DNA from: Pomacea canaliculata
Taxonomy: Eukaryota; Mollusca; Gastropoda; Architaenioglossa; Ampullariidae
DNA: 64,000 nucleotides
Reading direction: 5' to 3'
Assembly: GCF_003073045.1 (NCBI RefSeq)
Contig: NC_037598.1
Span: 13,430,486-13,494,485, forward strand
Shown here: positions 13,970 through 27,300 of the stretch, one piece after another
Layout of the letters: every line of letters begins with the position of its first letter
How positions within the stretch are numbered: the first letter of the stretch is position 1
The notes under the pieces: generated by a model
Databases searched by the model: none
What the model saw: the letters and a program-made list of their open reading frames with translations, nothing else
Told to the model about the DNA's origin: nothing
Position numbers and translations under genes: made by a program

Positions 13970-16900
13970 AGCATGGTTTTCTCCCCTTCCCCTTGAAGCC
14001 TAACATCTTGCTATGATACTAGACTGATGGTCATGTCAGGTAAGGCCATGTATCCAAAGTCGATTTCTCCTTTGAGAAAGTTTTGCTTGCCTTGGTTGTG
14101 TAGCTGTGTATTATGGGAGGTGGAGGTGGATGGGTGATCTACTTGGCAAAATAAGCAGAGTTTCAGTCTTTGGTGCTAGGAAACGTTGAGAAGTTCCTAT
14201 TGTATTGAACTCCATCTTTTGGTCTCACACTGAAAGAACAAACATTTGCATTGGTGGCACAAACAGTTTAAGAAGGTGTCAAAGTGCTTACATAAAATTT
14301 CATTCATACGTACTTAATACAACTTCAAATCATGTTTTTTTCTTTTCTTCTGGTACAACGCGTATATAGCTTCTCCATGGAAACACGCTTTTCTACTGTA
14401 ATATTAAATATATCAAGCTACATTTCTGTTCTCATAACCACTCCACTACAACTACCACTACCACCACCACCACCACTCGAGTGTACCCACAACTACTTGC
14501 CACTCATTATCATCATCAGCAGCGTAACGAGATAACCGATATTAAGACAAACAACTTCACAGTCTGTAACAGAAATTCTCCGTTCCTTACCCCAGGCCTT
14601 TTGCTTGGCCCCCACACCGACCTGTCGGGGAACTGAAGACGGCGGCAAGAAGATAAAGTTGAGTCAGAGATCTGCAGAGATATATAGATATAGGTATGAG
14701 CCGGAGATATCTATCAATGTATCGATACAGGTAGGGCCCTTTCGCTTTCGCTTTTTTGAGACCCCTTACACACGTTATCCCTACAGCCATTTTAGCCCAA
14801 AAGGTCAAAGGTCAACAGCTTATTATACTAGTCAGGAGAACTAAATAAAGTATAAAATAGTTTTACGTGAATGTGCAGAACGAATGTCCTTGTGTTGAGG
14901 CTAGCTCAATGTGTCTTGAGAAAAATGATGCAAACGAAACCAACAGGGTAAAACTCTGGGGTCGTATTCACGAAGAGCAATAATCAGCTTGTCCAAGGAA
15001 AAAACTCCGGAAAAATCAGAGAAGCATTCTGATCTCAGTATTTATAAAGAAGCTTCCAGACTACGCTGGAATGTTGAACCGTTTAAATTGTTTACTCTCT
15101 GAACCAGTAGTCATAAACCAGCTTGGGTAAGATTAAAAATAGCAGAGTAAAATAGTATTTAAAATATCAATGGTTTTTGGTCAGTGAGTCGTGACAAAGT
15201 AGACAAAAACATTCCTTGAACTTTCTCCTCGGCAACGACTCAGTGTCCTTGCTTCGTGAGGACTGCCCCAGGACTGACACAGTGTCAAAACACCATCGTA
15301 TGGACAGACAAAAAAGTGAGCCCCCAGTAAGAGTTGGTTGGAAAATAAAAAGTTTTGCATATTTCAGAGTGGAGTTGCTGCAGGTTGTGGACTATTGACT
15401 CCTCCCCCTCAAAAATACAGCTGGACTACTTTTTCCAACTCAGGGACCCTTCTGTAAGAAGAGTAATGGTTGCAACCTGGTTTACAATTTCCTCCTTGAG
15501 ATTTCACTTACCTGTGCAGAAAGTTTGTTTCTGCTTTACAAGTCGGTTTCCCAACCTTCTCATTTACAGTCACAATGGAACACAAATGTAAAATAAATAA
15601 AAAAATAGAAATTCTATTCCAAGTGAAGTGTTTTTATGTAAACAATGTAGTGGACAGTGTACATGTGCACTAATTCCCTCTGAGATAATTCAATGGGTCT
15701 TATCTTACATATTGTACATGTGCAGGACGAGGTGTGTCATCGACAGTCATTGGCTGTAGCTACACTCAATAAATCTATTGTTTTTCTACCCATTTATTTG
15801 TTCATGTTTTTCTTTCGATTTGTCTTTCTTTTTTCTTTTCCTTGAATCTTATTCACTCATGCATTCATTTTTCCACGTTGCGCCCGCGTCTCTCTCTGTG
15901 TGGGTGACTGATAGCTTAATCAGGCACCTAAGAACACATTCCGAAAGGTCTGCAAGCCACGTACCCTCTGCAGTCGCTCCTCAGGCTTCGGATCAGGAGT
16001 TCGTGTTTGTGCAAGGACGGACTTGATGACAGAGGCGATCGCCATCATTTACCCGGTCGCCCCTCCGCGCTGCCCAGCCCGCTGTTTCCCTTAGATCGCG
16101 TGCACATCCTCATCCGCTCCTTCCTCCCCTTTGGGGGCAGCGCGCGCTGGCCGACACTCGTCAGGTGCTCTTCCAATGAACGTTGGTGTTTGCGCTCGTC
16201 TAGCGTCTACCTTTTCCAATGAGGGAAGGAATATTACTCGAAGGGTGTAAAAACTATGTAATGATTTAAACCTGTCTGTAGAGTCTAGCCTTGTCTACCA
16301 GTCTATGCCACATCTTGCTGTTCTCTCCGCAGATCCCTACAGGTTCATCTTTCTTACCCTTAGTGTAAATGTAATGGGTTTAATATATATATAAATATTA
16401 TTTCGTCGCTACGGGTTCAGAAGTAGCTCTCTCTCTCAAGAGTATGTAATTTAATTCAGATTAAATTTCGATTTTCATTGTAGTCACTCGTGGACTTAAC
16501 CATCGCATCCACCTCACCTCTAACGAAAACAACGCGCTCTATCTCTATTATTATTTTTGAAAAATACGAAAATAAAACCTACAGCGAGGTGGAGGTAGCT
16601 ATATCCAAACGTCTGTATCTCTCTTCTACTTCTGTTCTTTCTCTGTACGACCATTTTCAAAAGTTCAAAATAGTAACTGTTGTCAGCGCCAAAGGTGAAG
16701 GGGACATAACTCATGAACAGGCGACAAAAGGTGATCACGAAGACTCCCTAAGGTCAAACCTCAGGTCAAGAGCTGGCTCGGTTCAAAGGTGCAATACACC
16801 AGGGTTGTATATGTTTTACCTCCCCATCCAGTTACCGGGACCTGGTCGGCAAAGTTGTCTACTTGCATCTCTAGTCAAAGTTGACCACTCGACCCCATCG

Positions 16901-19900
16901 ATGAAATTAAAGGAAAGGAAAACAAGTTCTGTTTACCGAGACCTGGGATTTCGGGGATAGACTGTACGACCAGGAGTATGATCTCCAAAACTTATGTTCA
17001 GCCCCGAGGAGGCAGAAGATACAAGCGGAGATGACAGACATGGTTTCCGTTGTATGACGTGTTTACTGCGACAAGGAAGAAGTCCTGGTATCTCAAACTG
17101 TCCCGAAATACTGACTGCTCTACAACAAAATCCCCAATCCTCTCCCCTCCATACAAACGTGTCATTGTTTTCCAACCATTTAAAGAATGCAGGATTTTTA
17201 GCCCGTTTAACAACGGTCATCAGTAAACACCTTTTTTAAAAAAACAACTTGGATGCGGATTTACAAAGATTGGCGCCTATTGTCGTCTTCAAATCGTGAA
17301 ACACGGTCTTGTTTTGACTTCTGTATTCATTTGCGAGACTGTAAAGGGTCACCAGAAAAAGTCTCTCTTTATCGCAGCCCACGTGAGCCAATGTCACCAG
17401 CCTGTCTGTTCCTTTGTATATTCCCCTCGCCTGTGACCTGTCGTGACCTGACTGGACACATACCTTGTTTTTCACCCTTTCATCACCACACAGCTCTGCT
17501 GTGTCCCGGCCATTCATCTTCAGGGCAATTTTTCACTTTGTCGGTGCTCGACGCTCCGACGCCCTGTAATTATTGACACCTGTATGGCACCTGCTTGACA
17601 CCTGTTTCACACCTGCTTGAGTCAGTCTCTGTACCATCTGTGCTGCATGAGTTTCTAGAAAGAAATCTGCTCCATAAAATCGTAAATTAACTGATCAGAG
17701 GGACACTTTTTTGGAAAATTATATGTAGGAATGGACACGCAGTTTGTAGGGGGTGTTGTTACCTTGCCAAGGTAAGTTACCTCAGGGTTAGCTTTGCAAA
17801 GAAAATGTCTGCAGGGTTCTGGTAGTGTAAGCGTGTCCGTGAAAGCCTAGAAGGTATTTTGATTGAGCGGAGGTCCACTCGTGCCTGCACTGTACAGAAG
17901 GCTAATTAAGGCCAACAGGTATTTTGATTGATTTTAAAACCAATCAGGTACAGAACAAGTACAAGTACTTACTGTATTCGGGTAACATGAGAGCAGCGTG
18001 CATTCTTTTTCTGGAATATTATGTTGTCCTATTATTTCTTATTGCCTAAATCTTATTGTTTTGTGTGTTAACTCATCCCACCTGTTCATTATGCGGCGTC
18101 CAGAACTAAAACATTCAAACAACATCTCAAATCGCGCATTCACATTTTATTCCTTCTTCTTTTCCCAGACTGAAATGATCTTTTTGTATGTAAAGAAGTA
18201 GGTGCGTGCATGTGTGTGCGTGTTGTCTCTGTTTCGAAGGACTAGTGATTTTCTTAGATTGCCGCTTCAGGAACTTCTTGTAGTCTTCTCATTGTCAGTG
18301 GAGGCCATTACTTTTGACAAATGCTCGAACTTGTGAAAAACTGTATTTTAATGTTCATACCTATGATAAAACCCAGCTGTGCATATACAAAATACCAGGG
18401 ATAAAGAATACCAGGGATTAAATACAGGGATAAAAAACCCCAGTTGGATATACCAAATACCCCAGGGATAAGAACCCCAGTTGGATATACAAATACCAGG
18501 GAGGTAGTGTAGTATAGCACACTGATGCTGTAAAACACTTCGAAGACTTCTCTGCCTGTTTGATCTCTCCAAACATGAAAGATTAATCGATGGGAATGGG
18601 AAAAATAGAAGTGAAGAGAATGAGATAATGAGCAAGAGGAGAGAAAGGACGTGAAAGAGAGAGAAGAGATTTAACACCCCGCATACTCTAACCAGCTTGA
18701 AACGGAAATAGAATTTTAAAATAAAGAGAAAACATGAGAGAGTAAAAGAGTTTCGAAATGTTGCCATGCATATTTGTCTTATTTCAAACAAAATGCTTCC
18801 AAGATCCTACTCTTTTTTTAAATCTCTGTGTGTGTGTGTGTGTGCTGTGTTGTCTCTCCCCTCCTGCATGCATGGTGCACTTCACCACGTGACGGGGAGG
18901 GCTCTCCGCTGCTGTGCCAAATCACCGCACAAGCCACAGCGTTGACCTCCCGAGTTACCAAACCTTTATTGAGCTATACGGAATGTGTAGTCTGACAGGA
19001 AACTCGAATATTCCAACTGTGGATGGTCCGCCGCAGCAGCTAAAGCTGCAGATTTGCCATACTGAGGTGTGAGAAGGGGGAGGGAGTGTAGATGCCGCAG
19101 TGATATATCACTCCGTGCACAGTCTTGCCCACCTTGTAGAGAACTGTACTTGGATTTTCAAAACAACTCACCATTCTGGTGGACTTATACTGCAATCACA
19201 CTTTAGCCTTGCCTCCCTGTTTCTTGGACATTCAGTCGGCCACACTGAAGAGGGAATAGACCCCCCAGTGTTCAATAATTCTCAGAATTCAGGAAATTTG
19301 TAAAAAGTAAGTGTTTAATAGATATATCTTCATCTACTTAACATATATTCATCTCTCTTTGTAGCATATACCTATACTATATAATGATATAATTACAAAA
19401 TTATTAGAGAATCTTGCCTGATTCTTCAATCTGTAGACGCTTCATGAACATGTAGCTACAAGTAGGACCACAATAAGGTATAATTTCTAACTGCATCAAC
19501 CGATAGATACCTTGCCCCCTTCTTTACACAATCATTAGTCATCATTCTTCCTTCTTCAGCTTCTTATTTTTTATCTTCTATTTTCTATTTTCTTTTTTTT
19601 TTTGCTCTATTATTTATTCTTATTTTCCTATTATCTTTTTCTTCTTCTCCCCTCATCTTTTCCAATTGAAATTTATTAGCAAGGGATCTTTACTAATCGT
19701 TTTACTTTTAGAAACTTAAAACGTTATGTGTGCACTGGCATTTTTCAAAGGAATGAAATATTTCGCGAGTCGTTATTTATGTTTAAAAAACAACAAATAC
19801 AACTGAAGTACGTGTTCTCTGACTGGGCAGGAAAATGAAAAGGTGAACGCGGAGGATTCCTTGCTCTTGAAAAAAAAAAAACCTGCTTGTACAACTGCTA

Positions 19901-21780
19901 CCGTTCAATATTGTTCATGCAACTGATTAATGCTTAGATCAAAAGGGCATTAATGACTAGGTGACAATTCCTTTATTACGAGATTGTAAGTAAGCGCAGA
20001 CAGCACTTTTCCCAATTTAGCCCTCGCGCTTTACAGGCGTTAGAATTAAACTAAGTAATTAATACTATAAACGTTTTATAAAAAAACTAGTATCTGAGCA
20101 TAACGAAATCAAAGGAGAGTGGAAGGTGAATATGTAGAAATGATGCTTGGCCGAAAACAGATATTTACAACTTAACTCGATTTCCCATACAATGTACCCG
20201 CTTTTTCTATCTGCCGTTTTCGTTTTTTCTTCGTTTATATCATCATCATCATCTCGGGCTTATGAAGTGCATAATACATTGTGATATTGGTAGAACAAAT
20301 CACTTGCCAATTTCTTACACTTCTTCTCTATCAACTTGTTTTCTAGAATGTTGCGCCATTTTAAAACTTTTTAACAAAAACGATCAAACATTTCACTTCG
20401 TTACAAGGATGTCTCCTCTTAATATAATAGTATAATAATAATAATATCACCCATTTGTACTTGTTACCTTTGGAGCATCCTAGACTAACATCCGGTCGCA
20501 ACCTTGTGCTGCTATCAGTACGAATGAAGAACAATGTGACATTGGACAGTGACCGGGTACTGTAGGACCACTGCCAACAGAAAGTGAGCAGGTCGAGAGT
20601 AGAATACGGGCTTAAGCCCTGTAATGATGGGTGTGAAGGGATGTAAGATACTATAACTACACTAGTGTCCAGAGGGACAGTCGTTATCATGCGACGGTTT
20701 AAACATGCCGGCAGTATTGCCAATCGTGCAGGGAGACAGTACTTCTGTGACTAGGCTATGTTGTTCACAGAGCGTCAGTGAGATGTACGCCATGTATGCC
20801 CGAGTGTGAATGTGGATGTGGAAGAGAGTCTCCACTGTTCGCTAACACAGAGTGATGGAGTACACGTCTGCCCACATGTGATTGTGGAGGCCCGACGGGT
20901 AGAAGTGAGGGAATGGAGGAAGTCTGATCTGACGGCCAGCCCAACGCCAGGTCTTGGGCAGTCGCGGCGAGGAGTCGTGGATCAGACAGATTTCCAGATA
21001 AACGTTAAGTTAGGGTGTGGCGGACGTGCGGGGAGGAGCCTTTCAAAGAAGTACACTGGGCATTAGAGGTTGCAGCCTTGCTTGTCTATTCTTGCATCTA
21101 GACTTACTTCAGCGCATTGACACCACGCGTGCAAACCCATTCAAGAGATTACACTTCCGTGTTCATCTCTGTTGAGTATGACACTTGGCTAACCCGGCCA
21201 TATGGGTATCATCACTCCATCGCCGCCTTGTGCTTTGACCTCTTGACAGCTTGACAAACTTCACCGCGCAGGGTCCGCATTTTATCCAAACACACCTTGA
21301 CAAGTGAAAGGACGTTACTTCTCGAACCGATCGTACAATCCAAGATAAGATCAGACATTGTATGTGTAGCCCGCAGTGTGTGAGATGCACGCAAATATTA
21401 TATATAACACACACTTTATATAGTATCCTCCCCCGCACAGTCAGACAAAATGGAGGAACACAATTTTTTCTCGTAATTATATCTCTGTCTGATACATGTC
21501 TGTGCTGTGTGTGCGTCCTGTGAGACGGAGAAAATGGGAGGAGACGAAATTCGGAGTGAGTGAGGTTTCCTGGCGACACTCCCTTATCCGTACAAGTTTG
21601 ATATAAATCGAAGATCTTTATCTGCAGCGAAAAAAGTCAGGCGAATTCCTCGACGGCTTCTCATTTCCAAAATAGAATCTTTTTGATGGTTTTTTTCCGG
21701 CTTTTCTTGGCCCCGCCGTTGGTCTAGTTGATGTTTGTTTGTGCTGACTGTACCGTCACGGCGAGTTGTTGTTTGTTGAG
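13970..21780. other. No supported gene
   Basis: Nearly 8 kb in which I find no convincing exon. Longer frames such as 16490-16960 and 20361-20723 have ordinary intergenic composition and no matching splice partners. Local features are a CAC/ACC-rich tract near 14460, a GC-rich patch near 16.0-16.2 kb, pyrimidine-rich DNA at 19.5-19.65 kb and the minisatellite annotated separately. Confidence 0.5.
18364..18500. repeat. Short minisatellite of about 40-bp units
   Basis: The phrase ATACCAGGGATAA, followed by ACCCCAGTTGGATATAC, recurs about three times with small variations between 18364 and 18500. No coding or mobile-element context is visible. Confidence 0.6.
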
Positions 21781-21783
21781 CAG

Positions 21784-24700
21784 GCTGTGGTGTGAGGTGG
21801 AGGTGCCGGACAACAAAGCGTTTACGCCCAGCCCGTGGTTGTGTACCCCTGACCGGCGATGCCTCATCTGCGAACCTACACCATTGTAATGAACTGGGCC
21901 CCACCGACAACCACAACCCATTCTCTTTGGTACGAGCAGGCAATTGGCGCTCTGCGCCATGGTGCCCGTGATGGCGACACCGTGACGTCATTCGTCACCC
22001 CCAGGGGCAACGCGTGAGTGGTGGCCTGCATTAGGTCTTCTTGGTTCACCAGAATACCCGGTCTTGCAGACACTCTCTTATTCCTTTTGCTATTTATAAC
22101 ACATGTTTCTCTCGCGCTTCATCTTTCTCTTGAAAAAGGAAAGAGTTCTTCATCTCTCTGACACTCCACCGCATCCACGCACACTCATATTGTTCTTTTG
22201 TTTCTCCTAGTTCACCCCAAGCCGCGAGGCAAACTCTGTGTCCGTAGTTTATCGGTTTCTGCTTAGCCAGGAGGTGTCTTCTACGGGTGGGGCCTAGTTG
22301 CTTAGCCCAGCGCCCACTCCTCCTTTCATCCCGGGCTTGGCGGCGGGGGCAGTGTTACCCCGGAGGGGTTCCAGGTGGAAGTATCTACGTACACACAGGA
22401 CTAAGAAGAGGACTCGGAACCGGAGTGGACTATACGTCGACTTACTACTTAGTGACGTCAATGCACGCCACTTCTTGACACTGAGTCTGTCGATCACCAG
22501 GGGGAAGAATGGAAGTTGAAGAGCGGCAAGAAGAAATGCCTAAACGTATTGTGGCTACATAGCTCTTGGGCAGACTCCTTTACCGCAGCCATGGCCGTAT
22601 TTGTCTACCTCCCTAGTTCCGACGTGCTAGTGTGCCGTCACAAGCATTCTGCAGCGTGTTATGTCTTCTCCACATGCTTAATTCTAGAAAATAAATAATT
22701 AAACAAATCGGAGAGGTAGTCTGTAATCACCATTTCTCTCTCTCTATCTTATTTGCGCTGAGTGCCGTTGGGCGGGCATCGTCTTCCAATTCGTTCAGAT
22801 GGTCTTCATAACACCGCCGTCGCGTGGCACTGTCGTGGCTCTGTTGCGTGAGCTCCATATTTCAGTACTTGTCCAGCTCTGGCACGGACTACTCGGCCAC
22901 ACGTTAGCGCCTCGACCCCTGGACGCCAAGAAGTTCACGCGACGACTACCGTTGTATCAGGCAGCGAGTTCCGACGCGACCAGCAAGGCCGATCTCGGGG
23001 ACCCTGACCGGGGTGCCGCCATGGACCCTGCTCGGTAATTCGGCTTTCTCTCTGCGCCTGACTGGGGTGCTCTGGCGCCAGGATGCCACGCAATGACCTC
23101 ACGGTTGTGGCCTCTTTCACTGTAACGTTGCCGGTCTAGTGCCGCGACACCATCTCTCCACTCCTTCGCTGTGACACAACCCGGAGCGACGTCTATAATT
23201 GTCTGGAGGGGGTGGTGGGGAGTAGACGCGCGCGTTGATTGGGGGCTTCATCTTGTCTGGGGTGTGGTGGTTAGCGGTGTCGTGTAAGGGGGCGGGGTTG
23301 TACCAGGGCACTGGTGCGATGCTGTCCGGGCATGAACTTTCCCCTTGTCCCCCTAACTGGAAAAAAGTTACCTGACTTTTATCGAGGGAGGCAGAATGCA
23401 TGGAAGAGAAAGTGGGGCTGCCGCGCCTACAGCCTTGCCCTGAGCAGTGTAATCACTTATTAGGTTTATGTAGGCCCAATTAAAGGTGCTATAAGTGGTT
23501 CCCATTGTGTGCTTACAGCACGGCAACGAAGTTGGAGACAGAATGCATCTATTGAATATTTGAAGTGTGCAGATAATATTCTTTCTAATGATAGATATAA
23601 AAAAGACGGCATGGTCTCAGTTGATGGGCACTCGCGAGATATTTTATTTCTTCACCGCTCCACCTGTTGGCAACTTTCCCACGGTAACTGGCGCATGCGA
23701 GGCTCAGCGTGAAGCCATCCACTCAAGGTTGCCATGATCGTTTGGGAAAGAGCTGCGCCACCATACGAGAAACCCGACGGCCGTTCAAGGGATCCTGAGC
23801 AATCAGCCACAAGAACAGACGGCGTCCGATGACTTGTCCGTTGACTCCAACATCTCTGTGGCCTCCTCGTTGCGCTTCATGCCGAACCCGCGACAGTTAG
23901 AAGATTCCGATCGTGTCGGAGGTGCAGCCGCAGGTGACAGTTGTGGTACAGGTTCCTTTCACGCGGTTATCTCTGCAGATTCAGCGGCTCAGCCTCGCTT
24001 CAGGTTACTTGTACGCGAGGGGCTTCAGATTCGCTGACTGGTTATCGTTAGCTGACGGGTCAAGCGCTCGCTTGCATTTCAATTGTGATGAGTCATTTTC
24101 TTAACCTATTTCGATGATCCTGGTGCCTTGTTATGTTCACACTGTGAGACATCAAGTTAGCAATTTGTTAGGCATGCGGTCTTTACGTGTTACGCTACTT
24201 TTCACGAAGTGACTATTTAGTGGATGGGGTGCTGTACCCGCTCATGTTGATGCATTGTGTGTACAGAACAGTCTCGGGTGGTACCCCCGAGCAGCTCGAC
24301 AAGAGCTCAGCGCGAAGGTTTACTGTCACACCCCCACCGGTCACGGGTGAGCCCCGGAACGTGTGTGGTCCATCTACCTCCGTCTGTGAAGACAGTATCT
24401 CTCACGTTGCGTATTCCCCTTCCCTGCCAGCACGCGCACACCCATCATCCATACCCATCACCCTCCTCCGCTTACAATACACAACAGCCACTACGAGCAC
24501 AGGAATCTGCTTTGTGAAACACGTAGGGTTCCCATACTCTTGGTTTGTTGTCTCCACCGGTCTTGTGCTACGTAGGGGGGGCTAACATAATGTTAGAACC
24601 ATTTTCCTGCCTCCTCATCTTTCACAGTCATTCGCAACACGGTCCAGAACAGCGGAGAAGATGTAAGTTGTCTGGAGAAGACTGGCGTGAATGAAGATGC

Positions 24701-25165
24701 CTATACAACCAATGTTTTTGCATATTTCTTTATTCCTTACACAGATCCCTTTTGCGGAGGAACGGTGAGTTGCAGCTTTATCTTGGTGGAGACCTGGAAG
24801 TCCAGGTCGGACGCCTTCGATGGTTCTATTGTGGAATATGTAAGCTTGCCTTTTTTTCAAAGCTCCTTCTATTTTCTCACACGCCACATGTAAATCCAGA
24901 ACGATCGTACAGAATGAGAGAGATGGGACAAAGAGATAAGAGCCGAGAGGAAACGAAATCTGGATAATGATTATCAGTTGCTCTTTCTGTCCATGTCACT
25001 TTTGGTAAATCTTCTTTGGCTTTCACAGTCCGTCTATCATCCGGCACCCGCAGGCGTTGGTGACGTGGGCTAATGCTAGCTTTCCGGCGGTCCCTACCAT
25101 TTATCGATGACGTGCTTGCCGCCCATTAGTGTTTGCTGACATCACAGTCTAAGGAAGCGACGTTT
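21784..25165 (+). pseudogene. Diverged, probably decayed paralogue of the 9.6 kb secreted-protein gene
   Basis: Segments match exons of the 9621-12489 gene in order and orientation. Near 21795 a VEVPDNKAF box matches VELPDNKKY in its exon 2, followed by an open stretch to about 22013. Near 22425-22510 a segment with SDVNARHFLTLSLSI matches exon 3. Near 23845-23990 one continuous block matches exon 4 (SNISVASSLRF against SNLDITALRF) and then exon 5 (QVTVVVQV against QVTITLGW). A piece at 24746-24840 ends in Val-Glu-Tyr before a donor, like the 12090 exon, and 25040-25160 resembles the last exon. No continuous reading frame joins them, and I see no signal peptide exon. I call it a pseudogene, but a strongly diverged or misassembled functional gene is possible. 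Confidence 0.45.
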
Positions 25166-25169
25166 TCTG

Positions 25170-27100
25170 CTGTCGTGGTTTTCTCCGTTGCTTCATGCTG
25201 CACTCAGCAGGAGAATCTATCATCCGGGTTCTCGCAGCACGTCACTTATGCATAACTTAATGAAAGCGGAAAGCATATGTCGAAGTTGCTCAGAAGTATG
25301 AGTTATCATTTCTATTAGACTGCGCAACAAATATATCAGTTAGATATGATTTATGTAGGGACCTTGTGATTCATTCTTTTATTATGGCACTTTGAGAAAA
25401 ATAAAAACTGACCTTGATGAAGGAGCCATCATTAGCATTAACTTCCTGATTGAAAAATTCAGAGGAGTCTGAGGCAAGCACATGTGAACATAATAATTAA
25501 ATAAAGGGATTGATAAACAAATTAAGTACAATTTTAAAAGAAAAAAAGAACTTTTGGTGGTACGTTGTCTTACCTTGCGTTCTCTGAACTAATCATTACC
25601 GGACTGCGCCTCTACCACACCATCACGACGCCCAGCCAGGTGTAAATACGCAATAAACGGTGGGGACAAACAGACGAAGTCATCAAAATACGTACAAGCG
25701 TTTCTCCGTTGTCGCTCGTACATTGTCACCTAGTTATCAGTATTATACCCCCGACTGTTACTTACCAACTATCACTGAACGATAAATTTTTTGACGATCA
25801 AACAGTGCAACAGGAAACTCAACCTTTATTTTTTTTTCCTAAAAATGGTCTACCGGAACATTAAGACCACATAGGACGACAAGCATCTACAAGTATATGA
25901 TCATTGTGCATTGTAGCTCATGAGTAGCCTTCCCGAAAATAGTTACACAAATATCACTTGCGTCATAAAAAATTCCGCTGACAAAGTATAAGGGTTGGGG
26001 TCCAGCTTGGCGAAGACAGATTAGTTAGCAAGGAAAACGAACGTTCTTCCATATCCCATCTTATGATTACGTCTTTCACTTAAATGAGGTAAGGACTAAC
26101 TGCAGAAGAAAATTTCAAAATTTCGCAGCAGATAGTGTCGAATATTTGCATGGAGGTTGGACGCCGGTTGGAGTCAACGGCGGAGATTAAGTGTAGACAT
26201 TGTTTTGGGGTAGTTACACGGGCATATAGATACTATTCATCATTCCTCACTAAACAATTGTCTACTCAGTGTGAAACAGAAATTGAAATGGTTCTGTCTA
26301 TTCCTATTGCCCCGAATATTCTTTAAAGGTACAACATCTGGTCGCTCGATTGAAGCCTCGGGTATCCTAGATAATAGTGTACACTTATGCCTTCAGAATG
26401 CTTTTCAAAGCCCGTGTGATCTCTACACCAAGTCTTATACTGATAGATCTTCATGCGCCTAAAGGTTGGACATCTAGCAGCTACATTATACTCTGTTTAC
26501 CTGATGCAAACTCTTGGTTGCAATTAATGAAGCAAACACCCATCAGTCTGACCCATATCCCAGGCACAAGATATTATGTCACTCCAAATTTAGGATTTCA
26601 TCTTCTGAATATGAGGGCTTTTTACGGTATGCTCGTAGCAAAGGCTAAGCTTCCTTCTTTTCACTGCAAATATCGTTCACAACTTTCAATAGCCTTCGCC
26701 CTACCAGTGATTCAAACATGACTCGNNNNNNNNNNNNNNNNNNNNNNNNNNNNNNNNNNNNNNNNNNNNNNNNNNNNNNNNNNNNNNNNNNNNNNNNNNN
26801 NNNNNNNNNNNNNNNNNNNNNNNNNTTTCTCTCCGTTGAAAAGCGAGACAAAAAAAAAAACGTGAGCAGGAAAAAATCTTCGTAAGGTAGTAGTTGAAAG
26901 CAATTACGCTAGCAACCTATTTACATTGCTGGCAGTGTGACGCGCCTTTGGCGCCGACTTGCAGGCTGTTTGAATGAACTCCAATTAGTCACGCACACAG
27001 ACACTCCTTGACAGCGCAAGGCCTGTGGAATGCATAAAAATCGCATGTCAACAAAACCAACGGTACACCGTCCACACACTGCTGGGTGTGTCACTGAAGG
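25170..27100. other. No supported gene; contains an assembly gap
   Basis: AT-rich DNA with short frames that do not look like protein. A run of 100 N marks a scaffold join inside this stretch, so anything spanning it is unreliable. Confidence 0.5.
26726..26825. other. Assembly gap (100 N)
   Basis: Exactly 100 consecutive N, the usual arbitrary size for a scaffold gap of unknown length. Frames that run through it are artefacts. Confidence 0.99.
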
Positions 27101-27111
27101 CGATGAAGTAT

Positions 27112-27300
27112 TACCAAAAAATGCAAGTTGAAGTAAGCCAAACCAATAATATAATAACTTAGGTCGGATGTCATCGAGAGCTGAAAAGGTGGCCGGACTG
27201 TCTCAGGTGGTTGTTGAGAGCGGGATCAGCGTAACAAATTGAAAAACATAGTCGGTAATACTTGAATATTTTCAAACAGTTAATAGTGTAAATAATGGAT
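27112..27300 (+). repeat. Direct repeat, left copy of 34345-34540
   Basis: About 190 bases are nearly identical to 34345-34540 in the same orientation, sharing for example TGCAAGTTGAAGTAAGCC and TAGGTCGGATGTCATCGAGA. The right copy lies just downstream of PLAT gene A and just before the hAT insertion, so this looks like an outlying piece of the duplicated PLAT-gene unit. Confidence 0.85.

Noticed and set aside
16490-16960. 156-codon open frame
   Set aside because: Composition is intergenic, it has no recognisable motif, and part of it (near 16690-16740) resembles a common interspersed repeat phrase.
20361-20723. 120-codon minus-strand frame
   Set aside because: No domain, no splice context and low-complexity Ile/Leu/Tyr-rich end from AT repeats.
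10021-24840. Repeated LYLGG words at 10025, 12110 and 24775 suggesting a laminin-G-like domain
   Set aside because: They lie in frames that conflict with exon phases at two of the three sites. The in-phase frames give CIW and VEY boxes that match between the paralogues instead.
26645-26903. Open frames running through 26726-26825
   Set aside because: They cross a 100-N assembly gap and are meaningless.
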